Below, in pieces: positions 20,001 to 25,386 of a stretch of DNA of 64,000 nt (positions are counted from its first letter, which is position 1; the number at the start of each line of letters is the position of its first letter). Both the position numbers and the translations under genes were made by a program. The stretch spans positions 124,001 through 188,000 of the forward strand of contig JACJXD010000004.1 in assembly GCA_020636845.1 (NCBI GenBank). Reading direction: 5' to 3'. Below the pieces are notes generated by a model. It did no database searches, had not been told where the DNA came from, and was given only the letters and a program-made list of their open reading frames with translations. This DNA comes from Bacteroidales bacterium. GTDB taxonomy: Bacteria > Bacteroidota > Bacteroidia > Bacteroidales > Tenuifilaceae.

Positions 20001-21300
20001 TGAATGGTCTAACCGATGAAGTGGTAACGCCATCGCACTGCTCAACATCGTAAACAGGAAAATTTGTAGGACCGCGTCCCATAAACGTTGCCGATGCGTA
20101 ATAGTTTCCAGGAGCAACTTCTGCTCCTGCATCGGTTTTAAAATCCCAAAGTATATAGTTGTTCCCCTTTGCCATATCGCGATAAATAACCCGATCGCTT
20201 CCGTTAGTCGAGTAACTTCCATCCCCGTCCAAATCGAGCAATATGGCCGTAAACGCATCTATATTCGATGTGATTTTAAAAATAGCAATTGAACTATAGG
20301 TGCAACCTACCCGATTCTTTTCTAGGTAGATGTCTTTATCGGTAAATGATAGTTGTTGAGGATTACGAGTATAATTATAGTCGTAAAAAAGAGAATCGTC
20401 GGCCCAAACCTGGGTTGTTGGCGGTGCTAGCAATGTTGTTGGCCAAACAATTTGATCGGGATCGTCGAGATAAACCCTATATTCCAACGCGCTGGTTGTT
20501 TGGTTATCATCTTTACTTTGGGCTCTTTTAATGTAGTTCGATTCGGAAACCTGCTTAATTAAGCCATACGAGTTCGATTGAAATATGAATGAAAAAGGGT
20601 AATACTGAAAGTTTATTTTATTTACAAAATCGTCCGAAGTAAAAACATAAAAATAGTTGTTTACCTTATACTGTGTAAAACTAGTAGTTGTCAACTGCCA
20701 ACTCTTCGACCACAAACGTCCTGCAGGAACGTTAGGCGCTCCCGCGTTGGTAACTATATTATTTGAAGCATCGGTTACGGTAAAATCGAAGAACTCGAGA
20801 GCAAAACGGCTATCGTAATCATGTTCAAATTCAATGTAAAAATCTCCAGTTTGATCGGCAGTAAAAGTATATGGAGTATATCCTCCCGATATAGTTACAC
20901 TATTCAGTATTGCTCCGTTTGGGCCCGTAATAGCATGTGCATAATCTGTAATATACCCAGTTCCGGAACCAGGCATGGTTCTTTCAGCAAAAATAACAGT
21001 TCCGTCGGGACGGCAAACCCTAAAATGCACTCTATACCTACTGGTACTTACATTTCCTCCGTAATTGCTCGCATTCATCTTCATGCCGAAAAAGGCCTTT
21101 TCGCCACTCTTCATTCTTATGTTAAGCCGCTTATCTACTGGGCAGCCATACGTTCCAAACCCGTTAGTTCCAAAAACATTAAACTCCAACCAAAGCCTGT
21201 CGCTTGAGTTTGGCATCAACTGTTTTGTTCCCTCAGCATGAATTTGAGTTGCAGCAAATGCTAGCATTAACCCTATTAAGCAGGTTGCTAATTTTCTCAT
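7738..21300 (-). CDS. Giant SprB-like adhesin, repeats plus T9SS type B sorting domain
   Basis: 4,520 residues with no break. Residues 1-23 are a signal peptide (MRKLATCLIGLMLAFA...HAEG). Residues about 24-970 are non-repeated: beta-rich domains, a cadherin-like segment, then Ig/PKD-like domains with paired Cys ('GDTTVCVGQSLDLVAEE', 'GDPNVCVGEEIYLSAEE'). Residues 975-2549 hold 14 tandem Calx-beta-like domains of about 112 residues. Residues 2550-4423 hold 20 tandem cadherin-like (tandem-95) domains of about 94 residues with 'DxDGDYxxATVTVTV' calcium-type Asp clusters. The last 88 residues are a T9SS type B sorting domain ('IPEAFSPNGDDINDTFEI', 'VYNRWGNLVYKND', 'LPAGTYYYLI...GSVFIKR'). By analogy with Flavobacterium SprB it is a moving surface adhesin for gliding or attachment, secreted by T9SS and partnered with the downstream PorP/SprF. 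Confidence 0.92.
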   Translation of the reverse strand: MRKLATCLIGLMLAFAATQIHAEGTKQLMPNSSDRLWLEFNVFGTNGFGTYGCPVDKRLNIRMKSGEKAFFGMKMNASNYGGNVSTSRYRVHFRVCRPDGTVIFAERTMPGSGTGYITDYAHAITGPNGAILNSVTISGGYTPYTFTADQTGDFYIEFEHDYDSRFALEFFDFTVTDASNNIVTNAGAPNVPAGRLWSKSWQLTTTSFTQYKVNNYFYVFTSDDFVNKINFQYYPFSFIFQSNSYGLIKQVSESNYIKRAQSKDDNQTTSALEYRVYLDDPDQIVWPTTLLAPPTTQVWADDSLFYDYNYTRNPQQLSFTDKDIYLEKNRVGCTYSSIAIFKITSNIDAFTAILLDLDGDGSYSTNGSDRVIYRDMAKGNNYILWDFKTDAGAEVAPGNYYASATFMGRGPTNFPVYDVEQCDGVTTSSVRPFKKLNATIYWDDTNISRWGDETGNGLMDETQQKQLVIGNNIPRIWSWNSSLKNVNFNGNMNTMNTWFNAIDLGYSSITIHVSQSTTKCVNGLAPWVGDIYKEGLPNSTITFSQANFTKKFFDPTEDALTLIRVLSLPTNGTLKLSGTAITVNQEIALANLGNITFTPNTDWFGRTSFDWEAKNSQFWSMNTDKVYLTVNTPPTISTISDQDLCTNNPSPAIPFTVNDAETPAADLTVTAFSHDPAFVPNENLILGGSGSSRTITVTPVANKSGFAIVYVMVDDGYSQVITKFAVYVGPDLEFSGDTTVCVGQSLDLVAEEVGAVYTWKYGSTTMSTSQVLSITWGSFSPGTWSLTVQKNGCNSTRYFEVEISPNTSFSGDPNVCVGEEIYLSAEENNASYVWRNGTTIVSTTKQFTKSSAALSDAGTNYTLEVTKDGCNATSNPFEISVINQPNIGLTVTGNTVDPGHDGTITVNSSQTGVTYNVYKNESYITTATGTGSNLNITVPAVNLSVGSNVFTVKADNGNCEIPLSSTATITVRTPGFTISAISRNTTEVGGTATFTVVLKTQPTSNVTLPLSSSDATEGTVSPTSLTFTTSNWNTPQTVTVTGVDDYVVDGNVAYSIITGTSSSSDTYYNGINPSDVNLQNIDNDVATVIVNQTSGLSTYEAGTPTATFNIRLASQPSADVSLTLSSSNIAEGTVSPVSVTFTSGNWNTNQTITVTGVDDYVDDGDVVYTIVTSSTSSADPLFNNLSVADVSVTNIDNDVTNIIVNPTGGLTTTEAGGQVTFTIRLNSQPTQNVSIGLSSSNTAEGTVSPSSVTFTSANWNVYQIVTVTGVNDYIADGNKTYTIVTAPAVSADATYSNYNASDVTVVNNDDDVADIILSKTSGLITTEAGGNDVFKVHLNSQPTASVTITLSSTDATEGTVSPTSLTFTNSNWSSDQTVTITGVDDYIDDGNISYSINGSSSSSDGNYNGKSFVVSASNTDDDEANIYVDPTAGLTTNESGQQAIFRISLTSQPSASVTIGLSSSNTAEGTVSPTSITINPATWNVAQVITVTGVDDASADGPQAYTIITAAAVSSDPKYNGINPADVSVTNNDNDAVGVTVTPTSLTTTEGGSAKTFTIVLNTKPSQTVTINLSTSDNTEGTVSPASIQFSTTNWNTAQTVTVTPVNDDEADGNITYTIVTSNAVSSDPGYNNYNVDDVTVTNNDDDHADFTFNSTSGLITTEAGVTASFKVRLTSKPTGNVTFSLTSSDISEGTVSPSSLTFTPSNWNTDQVVTITGVDDYVADGDISYSIVTGVVSSTDANYNGKNPADVSVTNTDNDVAGFTVTPTAGLITKEAGDGDTFKIRLKSQPLSDVTVALSSSNTSEGLVSPTSVTFTSTNWNTDQTVTVTGVDDDIDDGDVAYQIITNPATSSDPAYSGKNPADVSVTNIDDDEAKIIVNPVGGLTTSEAGKTDLFKVVLQTRPTANVILTLYSSNTNEGTISASSLTFTPSNWNLQQEVVVTGVDDDIDDDNVVYTIITNAATSSDAKYNGYNPSDVSVTNTDNDEAGFTVTQNTGLTTTEAGGTATFKIKLKTRPIASVTIGISSSNTNEGTVSPSSLVFNSTNWNVDQIVTIKGVDDYVDDGDVVYTIITAAAVSSDPKYNGKDPENVTVTNTDNDEAGVTITPSVGLYTTEAGDTTSFKVRLNTQPLSSVQMTFVSSNSSEGTVSPNTLTFTTTNWNSYQKVTITGVNDDVDDDDQAYIIETQPCVSSDPKYDNYNPVDVSVTNRDDDQAGYNVSNTSISYSEGDVPVEVTFSLKSKPTADVQFTVSSENTSKGTVVPAGLTFTQSNWSVPQTVTITPVNNSIVDGDILFNVVTDLPTTTDAKYAGLNPPDIAVTCTDDDVAGITVSTISGNTSEDGTTAEFMVVLTSEPTDDVTIPITSLNTSEGTVSPASLTFTVADWSTPQTVTVTGVDDAAIDGNQTFTVEVGAATSTDTIYDGYNPDDVTVINIDDDQAGVNVFPTSGLVTSEAGDTDTFQMSLNTIPTDDVSVTFTSTNTSEGTVSPTTHVFTSANWNSPVIVTLTGVDDLIADGDQGYTVSITTSSSDANYNLMTIDPVSATNLDDTIPRAMNDVAITDEDTQKNIDVLLNDLGLDAGGLTVTIASNPSNGTVNVESDNTITYTPDGIFNGDDVFTYRVTDANGAYDEASVTVTVTFVDDQPVAVDDSRGTSMNTPRVIDVLFNDSGLEDGGIVVSIDTQADPAKGEAVANADNTVTFTPAPDYTGIATFKYKVTDNDGDFATATVTVNVREINHIPDAVDDNASTYVDTDVTVNVLSNDSGLDDGFKDITVHADPANGSVVVNADRTVTYTPNAGFSGTDSFIYLLEDIDGDYDVATVTITVTAKPDFHPVANDDRRGTSLDTPVTVDVLLNDTGLDDGLASMSITTLPVNGSATVNADNTITYTPNTGYYGTEIFGYQICDTDGDCDAANVIVTVKNGVNYVPVANDDKDSTYLNTPVTINVMENDSGLEDGFDSLEIFEEPQFGTVVVNADRTVTYTPTYMFIGEETFKYIITDVDGDYGIATVTVKVYEKPNFIPVANDDRRGCSFNTAVNVDVLFNDTNLDDVPVTVTVSEAPAQGNASVNSDNTVTFTPAPDFVGIMTFRYTVTDADGDSDDAMVSINVKSGENVVPSAVADEATTIVNTPVTINVLANDEGLDDGFNDLQVYSQPQFGTVIVNADRTVTYTPSYMFIGTETFRYYIEDVDGDYSLATVTVSVIERPDYHPTANDDARGCSFNSSVIIDVLENDENINDTPLTLAFTIPPSIGSAVINADNTVTFTSDNDYVGVVTFGYSVTDADGDSDDAQVVVTVKPGENNVPVAQDDNAQTLVNTPVDVNILANDRGLEDGFGEIYIKQQPSFGSVVINANRTVTYFPGYMFIGSDSFTYKLTDVDGDYSVATVTITVIDKPDYQPVANDDARGCSFNSAVTVDVLANDTGLDDTPVTVSINLLPSSGGAVVNPDNTVTFTPATNFTGIMTFGYTVTDADGDSDNALVTINVKEGENIVPVAVDDAASTLINQSVVINVLANDSGLEDGFDKLTIFEQPQFGSVVVNANRTVTYTPSYMFVGTETFRYKIIDVDGDYAMATVTVTVTDRPNYVPVANDDRRGCSFNQSVKIDVLFNDKNLDDIPIAVSIAENPLSGSVVVNADNTITFTPSTDFIGFMTFRYAVTDVDGDSDDAQVTVNVKEGENYWPTANDDVASTIVNKSVDINVLANDSGLDDGLERLLIQSSPQFGSVIINENNTITYTPSYMFLGTDSFEYLVEDVDGDYSVATVTVTVTERGNAQPVANDDYRGTAINTARIVDVLVNDTGLDDEPIVVTVKSLPQNGSAVVNVDNTITYTPSSNYLGMDSLEYTVTDVDGDFDNAYAFINVKPVNMIPVASDDYVETYVNTAVDIHILDNDTLLYEGIKSVQIHAAPIWGTATVNADHTVTYTPSYFYVGNDEFKYIVEDVDGDYAMATVYVSVIPKPNSIPVANDDSRGTSINMAVVVDVLLNDDGLDDTPVGIYIKDKPDVATGSATVNLDNTVTFTPATDYLGKAAFTYFIVDNNNDTSNVANVNINVKEVNFIPIANPDTAETVMNLPVLIDVINNDTNLDDGLSYFKIFNKPLHGFAYVFDNSNIRYIPSSWFVGTDSLEYIVYDTDGDYGIAKVYITVKERPDHKPVAMPDGRGTIIDNPVSVDVLFNDKGLEDGGIVVLVNSSPLNGSVIVNADNTVTYTPKTGYYGEDVFYYQVCDFDSDCSSAAVTINVKTTNAVPIANNDVITTYKNRAVSIDVLFNDQNKTDGGISVSVLENPANGSASVNADYTIEYTPTTDFFGSDSLKYYLKDIDGDYDIATVYITVLNRENYTPSAQDDDYETYINVTILCDVLTNDTGLDDGVKSLEVETAPTNGLCTITNDLKIQYSPLNGFKGSDTFTYKVTDTDDEASVAYVTVTVNADPNKKIDIPEAFSPNGDDINDTFEILNIEQYQRIKLKVYNRWGNLVYKNDNYTNNWDGSANVSMAIGTKLPAGTYYYLIEIVDNGKMYKGSVFIKR
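8032..13653 (-). repeat. Array of 20 cadherin-like (tandem-95) domains with a two-domain period
   Basis: Twenty copies of about 94 residues can be lined up, each starting with P-x-A-x-D-D and ending in a TVTV strand. Even-numbered copies 2-18 carry 'RGT' or 'RGC' after the first Asp pair. Odd copies 3-19 carry '(S/T/E)T' there, and copies 5, 7, 9, 11 and 13 add 'QFG(S/T)V' or 'SFGSV' followed by 'YMF(I/V/L)G'. The true unit is therefore a pair of domains of about 188 residues (about 565 bases). Conserved Asp clusters suggest calcium binding. Similarity is clear at protein level but the DNA copies have diverged, so this is an old array. Confidence 0.9.
13654..18378 (-). repeat. Array of 14 Calx-beta-like domains
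   Basis: Fourteen copies of about 112 residues. A typical copy has 'GLTTTEAGG...F.(V/I).L.(S/T)(Q/K)P', then 'SSSNT.EGTVSP.S(L/V)TFT..NWN..Q.VTVTGVDD', then '..Y.(I/V).T...SSD..Y.G.NP.DV.VTN.D(N/D)D.A'. The closing 'TNxDxDxA' and 'EGTVSP' parts resemble calcium-binding Calx-beta/TEAG-type adhesin domains. Copies differ by many substitutions but keep nearly constant length, so the array forms a regular rigid stalk between the N-terminal head and the cadherin-like part. Confidence 0.9.
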
Positions 21301-21669
21301 AGTTTTCGTCTATTATCTCTAACAAAAAAGCTAAGGCCAATACCTTAACTTCAGATTTCAATAAATATTAATTTATGCTAAAAAGACCAACTTCATAAAA
21401 ACCTATTTTCCTAACTTACGTTTAAAGTTTGATGACAAAAATCATCGCAACGCCTTTTATTCCTAGCAAAGTACACATTTTAAGGATTTGCCTTTATTCG
21501 AACAAGTTACGACAATTTTTATTACGAAGAAGTGCTTATTATGGAATTTTTAAAAATTATTTTACCGATAAATTATACTAATTGATAATGTTAAATTATG
21601 TCATGAAGTTTTTTAAATGTTGTTTTGTTTTTTATAAAATTCTATAATTTTTAATTATCCTGATGGTTG
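21301..21669. other. Upstream region of the giant adhesin gene
   Basis: About 370 AT-rich bases with no credible gene. Since the adhesin and PorP/SprF genes read away from here, the region should hold their promoter. A TGTACTTTGC on the minus strand near 21465-21475 resembles the Bacteroidota -7 element but is one base short of TAnnTTTG and has no clear -33 partner at the right distance. Confidence 0.4.
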
Positions 21670-22149
21670 CTACATACTACGCAAACCCATTTCATCTACA
21701 ATTTGCATTATTCCCTTTTCATCGAGTTTAGAGGTTGTTTCGTTTATCCCTGAAATTTTTTTCACAATAAATCTTTCTAAAAAATTCATTCTGTCAAAAA
21801 GAAACTCTCCACCTACAACTTTTTTTATAACCGCATGGTTGCGAAGTTCCTCGGGAAATGCCAATTTTAATTCGTTTTCATATTCGGGTTCGTTCATGGC
21901 GCACAGGTATAAACCAACTCGCTTTTGTAACAATTTATCTAAGTTTTTTAAACAAAATTCCTTTACACGACGCCGTATTTTGCCAACATGTATCGATCCT
22001 CCAATAATTACCTGATCGAACTCGTCCATGTTGACATTTTTATTTTCTTTTAAGTTGAATATTTCTATACTACTATTGAAACTAGCAATCATATTGGCAA
22101 CTTTTTCGGTAGTCCCATGCGAAGTATCATAAACTATTGCTGTTTTCAT
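21670..22149 (-). CDS. Flavodoxin-domain protein, HemG-like
   Basis: 159 residues. The N-terminus 'IVYDTSHGTTEKVANMIA' is an FMN phosphate-binding loop (T-x-x-G-T-T form), followed by 'DQVIIGGSIHVGKIRRRVKEF', which matches the flavodoxin-domain family that includes menaquinone-dependent protoporphyrinogen oxidase HemG. Length is close to HemG (about 175-180). 'YLCAMNEPEYENELKLAFPEEL' is the equivalent of the HemG middle segment. A role in electron transfer or protoporphyrinogen oxidation is possible, but there are no heme genes nearby, so only the flavodoxin fold is certain. It lies 104 bases downstream of the M20 amidohydrolase on the same strand. Confidence 0.75.
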   Translation of the reverse strand: MKTAIVYDTSHGTTEKVANMIASFNSSIEIFNLKENKNVNMDEFDQVIIGGSIHVGKIRRRVKEFCLKNLDKLLQKRVGLYLCAMNEPEYENELKLAFPEELRNHAVIKKVVGGEFLFDRMNFLERFIVKKISGINETTSKLDEKGIMQIVDEMGLRSM

Positions 22150-22253
22150 TGCTTGGTAAGTTCGTTTACATTAAGTTTTTGCTAAAAGACGATTTTATGA
22201 TGATTTTTGTCCAACAAGACAAGTGCCAAAATTAAACTTTGTTTATTATGATT

Positions 22254-23441
22254 TTACTTTAACAAATCTAACAGCATAATTCCCAATCCTTTCATGGCAA
22301 TATCAATTGCTTTTTCATCAGGATCAAAGTTAGAGCGATGCAGCTGCGTTGATTTTCCATCTTCACCTACACCTACCCTAAACAACACCGATGGAACTTG
22401 CTGGCTAAAGTATGCAAAATCATCCGTGGTCATTCGAGGTTCAAGCGTTATCACATTATCCTTTCCAAATATTACAGTACAAGCCAACTTTACTTTTTCT
22501 ACCAACTGGGGGTTGTTATAAACCGAAGGGTAACCCTTACGGATTTCAACATCGCAACTTCCTCCCATCGACTCCGCAACACCCTTGGCCATACGTGTAA
22601 TTAAACCATGCGCTTCGCCTCTCCAACTCTCGTCCATCGTTCGAAACGTTCCCTGTAAGTCAACCTTATCGGGAATTACATTTGTTGCCCCGTTGGCTTC
22701 AATACGTCCAAACGAAAGCACTGTAGGTATATTTTGGTTAGCATTCCGACTAACCAATGTTTGAAGTGCATTTACTATTTGAGCCGATATTACTACAGGG
22801 TCTATCAAAGCGTAAGGCAACGCCGCATGACCACCTTTTCCGTGAACTGTAAGGTAAACCTCATCTCCCGAAGCCATGTACTTTCCCGAACAAAAACCTA
22901 CTTTTCCTAAAGGAAGTTCGGGCAAAACATGCGCAGCCAACATAAAATCGATATTCAACTCCTTAAACACATCTGTGGCTACAATTGCGCTTGCACCTCC
23001 CGGCAACAATTCCTCGCCCGACTCAAATATTAAAATCAGCCTCCCACTCCATTCTTCTTTCATGGATTTAAGCAAAAGGCCGGCACCAAGCACTGCTGCC
23101 ATGTGAATGTCGTGTCCACATGCGTGCATAACACCATCTACCTTGGAAACTATTCTATTGCCAGAATCCTCTGTTATGGGTAATGCATCCAACTCAGCAC
23201 GAATTGCTATGGTTTTGCTGCTATGTCCACTTTCAAAAATTGCAGCAAAACTATGATGAACGCCAAAAGAGACTATTTTAAAACCTTCTTCCTTTAATTT
23301 AGATGATATTAAATTCGAAGTTTTACTTTCACTAAAGGATAATTCGGGATATAAATGAATCTGCTTACGAATTTCCCTTAAAGTTCCGGATAAAACTTCA
23401 ACATTTTGTAATATAATGTCTGTTACTTTCCTGTTTTCCAT
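22254..23441 (-). CDS. M20 family metallo-amidohydrolase (N-acyl amino acid amidohydrolase type)
   Basis: 395 residues, full length for the M20D/IAA-amino-acid hydrolase family. The metal ligands are visible: 'MHACGHDIHMAAVLGAG' (Cys and His, near residues 110-126), 'ESGEELLPGGA' with the catalytic Glu, a His in 'AHVLPELPLGK', and a late His in 'TQLHRSNFDPDEKAI'. These cytosolic enzymes remove an acyl group from N-acylated amino acids (hippurate, N-acetyl amino acids, IAA conjugates), releasing amino acids for growth. The exact substrate is unknown. It is followed downstream by a flavodoxin gene; upstream lies a TSUP permease. Confidence 0.88.
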   Translation of the reverse strand: MENRKVTDIILQNVEVLSGTLREIRKQIHLYPELSFSESKTSNLISSKLKEEGFKIVSFGVHHSFAAIFESGHSSKTIAIRAELDALPITEDSGNRIVSKVDGVMHACGHDIHMAAVLGAGLLLKSMKEEWSGRLILIFESGEELLPGGASAIVATDVFKELNIDFMLAAHVLPELPLGKVGFCSGKYMASGDEVYLTVHGKGGHAALPYALIDPVVISAQIVNALQTLVSRNANQNIPTVLSFGRIEANGATNVIPDKVDLQGTFRTMDESWRGEAHGLITRMAKGVAESMGGSCDVEIRKGYPSVYNNPQLVEKVKLACTVIFGKDNVITLEPRMTTDDFAYFSQQVPSVLFRVGVGEDGKSTQLHRSNFDPDEKAIDIAMKGLGIMLLDLLK

Positions 23442-23513
23442 GACGTTTCTATGTAAAAAACATTCTGTTTGTTATTAAAAAATAAAAGTTAAAAATAAGT
23501 TGAACGTACAACC

Positions 23514-23879
23514 CTACTTGCCAAAAAGTATTTTTATTGAAACTAGTAAAATGAAAACACCAAAAATCTTTTTTAGCAACCTATCCGGTAGCATTATTGA
23601 GACTTTCGAACCGAAGTAACTGCCAATTATTACAGTGATAATTAAAATAATGGCAACCTTCCAATCAACATAACCCGCCTTATAGTAGTTAATTGCAGCA
23701 AGGATTCCTACCGGAAACAGCAGCACCATTAAACTGGTTCCTTGGGCCTCGTGCTGGCTAAATCCCAATAAAAATATAAGTGCCGGAACAATAATTATAC
23801 CTCCGCCTAAGCCTAAAGCACCACCAACAAAGCCCGCTAGTAATCCAATGCCTATAAGTATTAAAATTTCGTAATTCAT
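23514..23879 (-). CDS. TSUP (TauE/SafE) family permease, short form
   Basis: 121 residues with about four membrane segments. 'GLLAGFVGGALGLGGGIIIVPALIFLLGFSQHEAQGTSL' is the first-half signature of TauE/SafE transporters (glycine-rich loop, then A-x-G-T-S). Full transporters have two such halves (about 250 residues); this is a half-length form, common as a stand-alone gene in Bacteroidota, and probably works as a dimer. Substrates of the family are sulfur-containing or organic anions such as sulfite and sulfoacetate. It begins an apparent minus-strand set with the amidohydrolase and flavodoxin. Confidence 0.82.
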   Translation of the reverse strand: MNYEILILIGIGLLAGFVGGALGLGGGIIIVPALIFLLGFSQHEAQGTSLMVLLFPVGILAAINYYKAGYVDWKVAIILIITVIIGSYFGSKVSIMLPDRLLKKIFGVFILLVSIKILFGK

Positions 23880-23942
23880 ATAGCTTCAATTTGTTAACAA
23901 ATTTAAATTGTTTTCCAAAGCGGTAAAAAATATGCTAAAAAA

Positions 23943-23973
23943 TTGACATCGCACTCAAATATTAATACTTTTG
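23943..23973 (+). promoter_or_regulatory. Bacteroidota-type promoter upstream of the DUF1573 gene
   Basis: TTG (23943-23945), a 20-base spacer, then TACTTTTG (23966-23973) match -33 TTTG and -7 TAnnTTTG well. The ATG at 24115 is about 140 bases downstream, implying a long leader. Confidence 0.5.
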
Positions 23974-24114
23974 AGTTTTTAAATTACATAGATAATACTA
24001 TTGTAACCGAAATACAAAGGTAACTTATTATACAAAAGGAGCGTTCAATCATTTTGACATATCAATTGACACTTCGATTTTCGAAATTCTTTAAGTAATA
24101 AAAACATAAAAAGT

Positions 24115-25212
24115 ATGAAGAAGTTTTTATCGTTTGCATTTTTAGCTTGCATTTTAGGGTCTGGCATTGCAATGGCCCAAGATGGAAAATCGGGTATAAC
24201 ATTTAAAAGCACGTTATACGATTACGGAACGCTAAAGGAAGATGATGGCGTGGCTTATCACGATTTTACATTTACCAACACAGGAAACTCTCCGTTAATT
24301 ATACAAAGGGTTACTTCTTCGTGTGGCTGCACTACTCCCGATTGGCCAAAAGAGCCAATTGCCCCCGGTAAAACCAGTGAAATAAAGGTAGGATACAACC
24401 CTCATGGCAGACCAGGACCTTTCACAAAAACCATTACTGTTTTTTCCAATTCCGAAACACCATCTTTAGTTCTTCAAATAAAGGGAAACGTTGCTCCTCA
24501 TGTTAAAACTATCGACGAAATTTACCGCATACCTGTTGGCGACAACCTTCGTTTCGAAAAGAATCATATTCCCTTTAGGCGCATGTTCCTAGGAAGTACA
24601 TATACCGATACATTGAAGTTTATGAATAGTTCTACCGAAACGGTTAAGGTTGCTGTAAATGCAAGCGGAATGGACTTCCTAAAAATTAATGTTGTTCCCG
24701 AGAGTGTTAAGCCAAAAGAATTTGGGAACATTATTGTTACTTACATTCCCGACAAACGTAACGACTGGGGCTTTTTAGTTGACAGGTTCGTGCTCGTTGT
24801 AAACGGACAGCCAATAAACAATGCACCTCTTTCCGTTTCCGGAAGTATCGAGGAAGACTTCTCCAAGTTAACTCAAAAAGAACTGGATAGCGCCCCAAAA
24901 ATTAGCGTAGATAATGCCGTTTACGATTTTGGCGACCATCCCGATAACGAAAACGTTAACCACAACTTTGTAATTAAAAATGAAGGCAAAAGCGATTTGA
25001 TTATTCGTAAAATCAAAGCCAGCTGTGGTTGTACTACCGTAACTCCCGATAAGGAAATTTTAAAACCGGGTGAAACTACGAATATACAGGCTTCGTTCCG
25101 TACCTCAGGCTACTCCGGTAGGCAAAGTAAAATAATTACCATTATTACCAACGATCCTAAAAATTCAACGTTAATATTACGCTTAACCGGTAATGTAGTA
25201 AAAAGCAAATAA
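24115..25212 (+). CDS. DUF1573 domain-containing exported protein, two DUF1573 domains
   Basis: 365 residues. 'MKKFLSFAFLACILGSGIAMAQ' is a signal peptide. DUF1573 domains with the hallmark 'SSCGCTTPDWPKEPIAPGKT' and 'ASCGCTTVTPDKEILKPGET' lie at about residues 35-125 and 265-362; between them is a beta-sandwich region of related fold (about 130-255). Each hallmark has a CGCT motif. The fold is an immunoglobulin-like (ASPM/SPD-2/hydin type) beta-sandwich, widespread and often abundant in Bacteroidota periplasms; its function is not established. It stands alone between a promoter-like site (23943) and a clear terminator (25234). Confidence 0.88.
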   Translation: MKKFLSFAFLACILGSGIAMAQDGKSGITFKSTLYDYGTLKEDDGVAYHDFTFTNTGNSPLIIQRVTSSCGCTTPDWPKEPIAPGKTSEIKVGYNPHGRPGPFTKTITVFSNSETPSLVLQIKGNVAPHVKTIDEIYRIPVGDNLRFEKNHIPFRRMFLGSTYTDTLKFMNSSTETVKVAVNASGMDFLKINVVPESVKPKEFGNIIVTYIPDKRNDWGFLVDRFVLVVNGQPINNAPLSVSGSIEEDFSKLTQKELDSAPKISVDNAVYDFGDHPDNENVNHNFVIKNEGKSDLIIRKIKASCGCTTVTPDKEILKPGETTNIQASFRTSGYSGRQSKIITIITNDPKNSTLILRLTGNVVKSK

Positions 25213-25233
25213 TCTGTATAATTTTATCTTTAT

Positions 25234-25266
25234 AAGGCTGCTACTTGATTGTAGTAGCCTTTTTTA
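25234..25266 (+). terminator. Rho-independent terminator after the DUF1573 gene
   Basis: Stem AAGGCTGCTAC paired with GTAGTAGCCTT (11 bp with one G-U) around a 6-base loop, followed by TTTTT. It lies 21 bases after the stop codon. Confidence 0.88.
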
Positions 25267-25386
25267 TGTTCTATTTTGAAATTAAAATAAATTTATTGGC
25301 ATCAATAAAACTGAAGTTAAAATACCTTTGAATCCATTGATGTTCATAAAAAATTTGGATATTTGTGTAAATCATTTTTAAAGAAT

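Noticed and set aside
7939..20531. Many 60-150 codon open frames on the + strand antisense to the giant adhesin
   Set aside because: They repeat with the domain period, have no family likeness and arise from the codon bias of the Thr/Val/Asp-rich repeats on the other strand.
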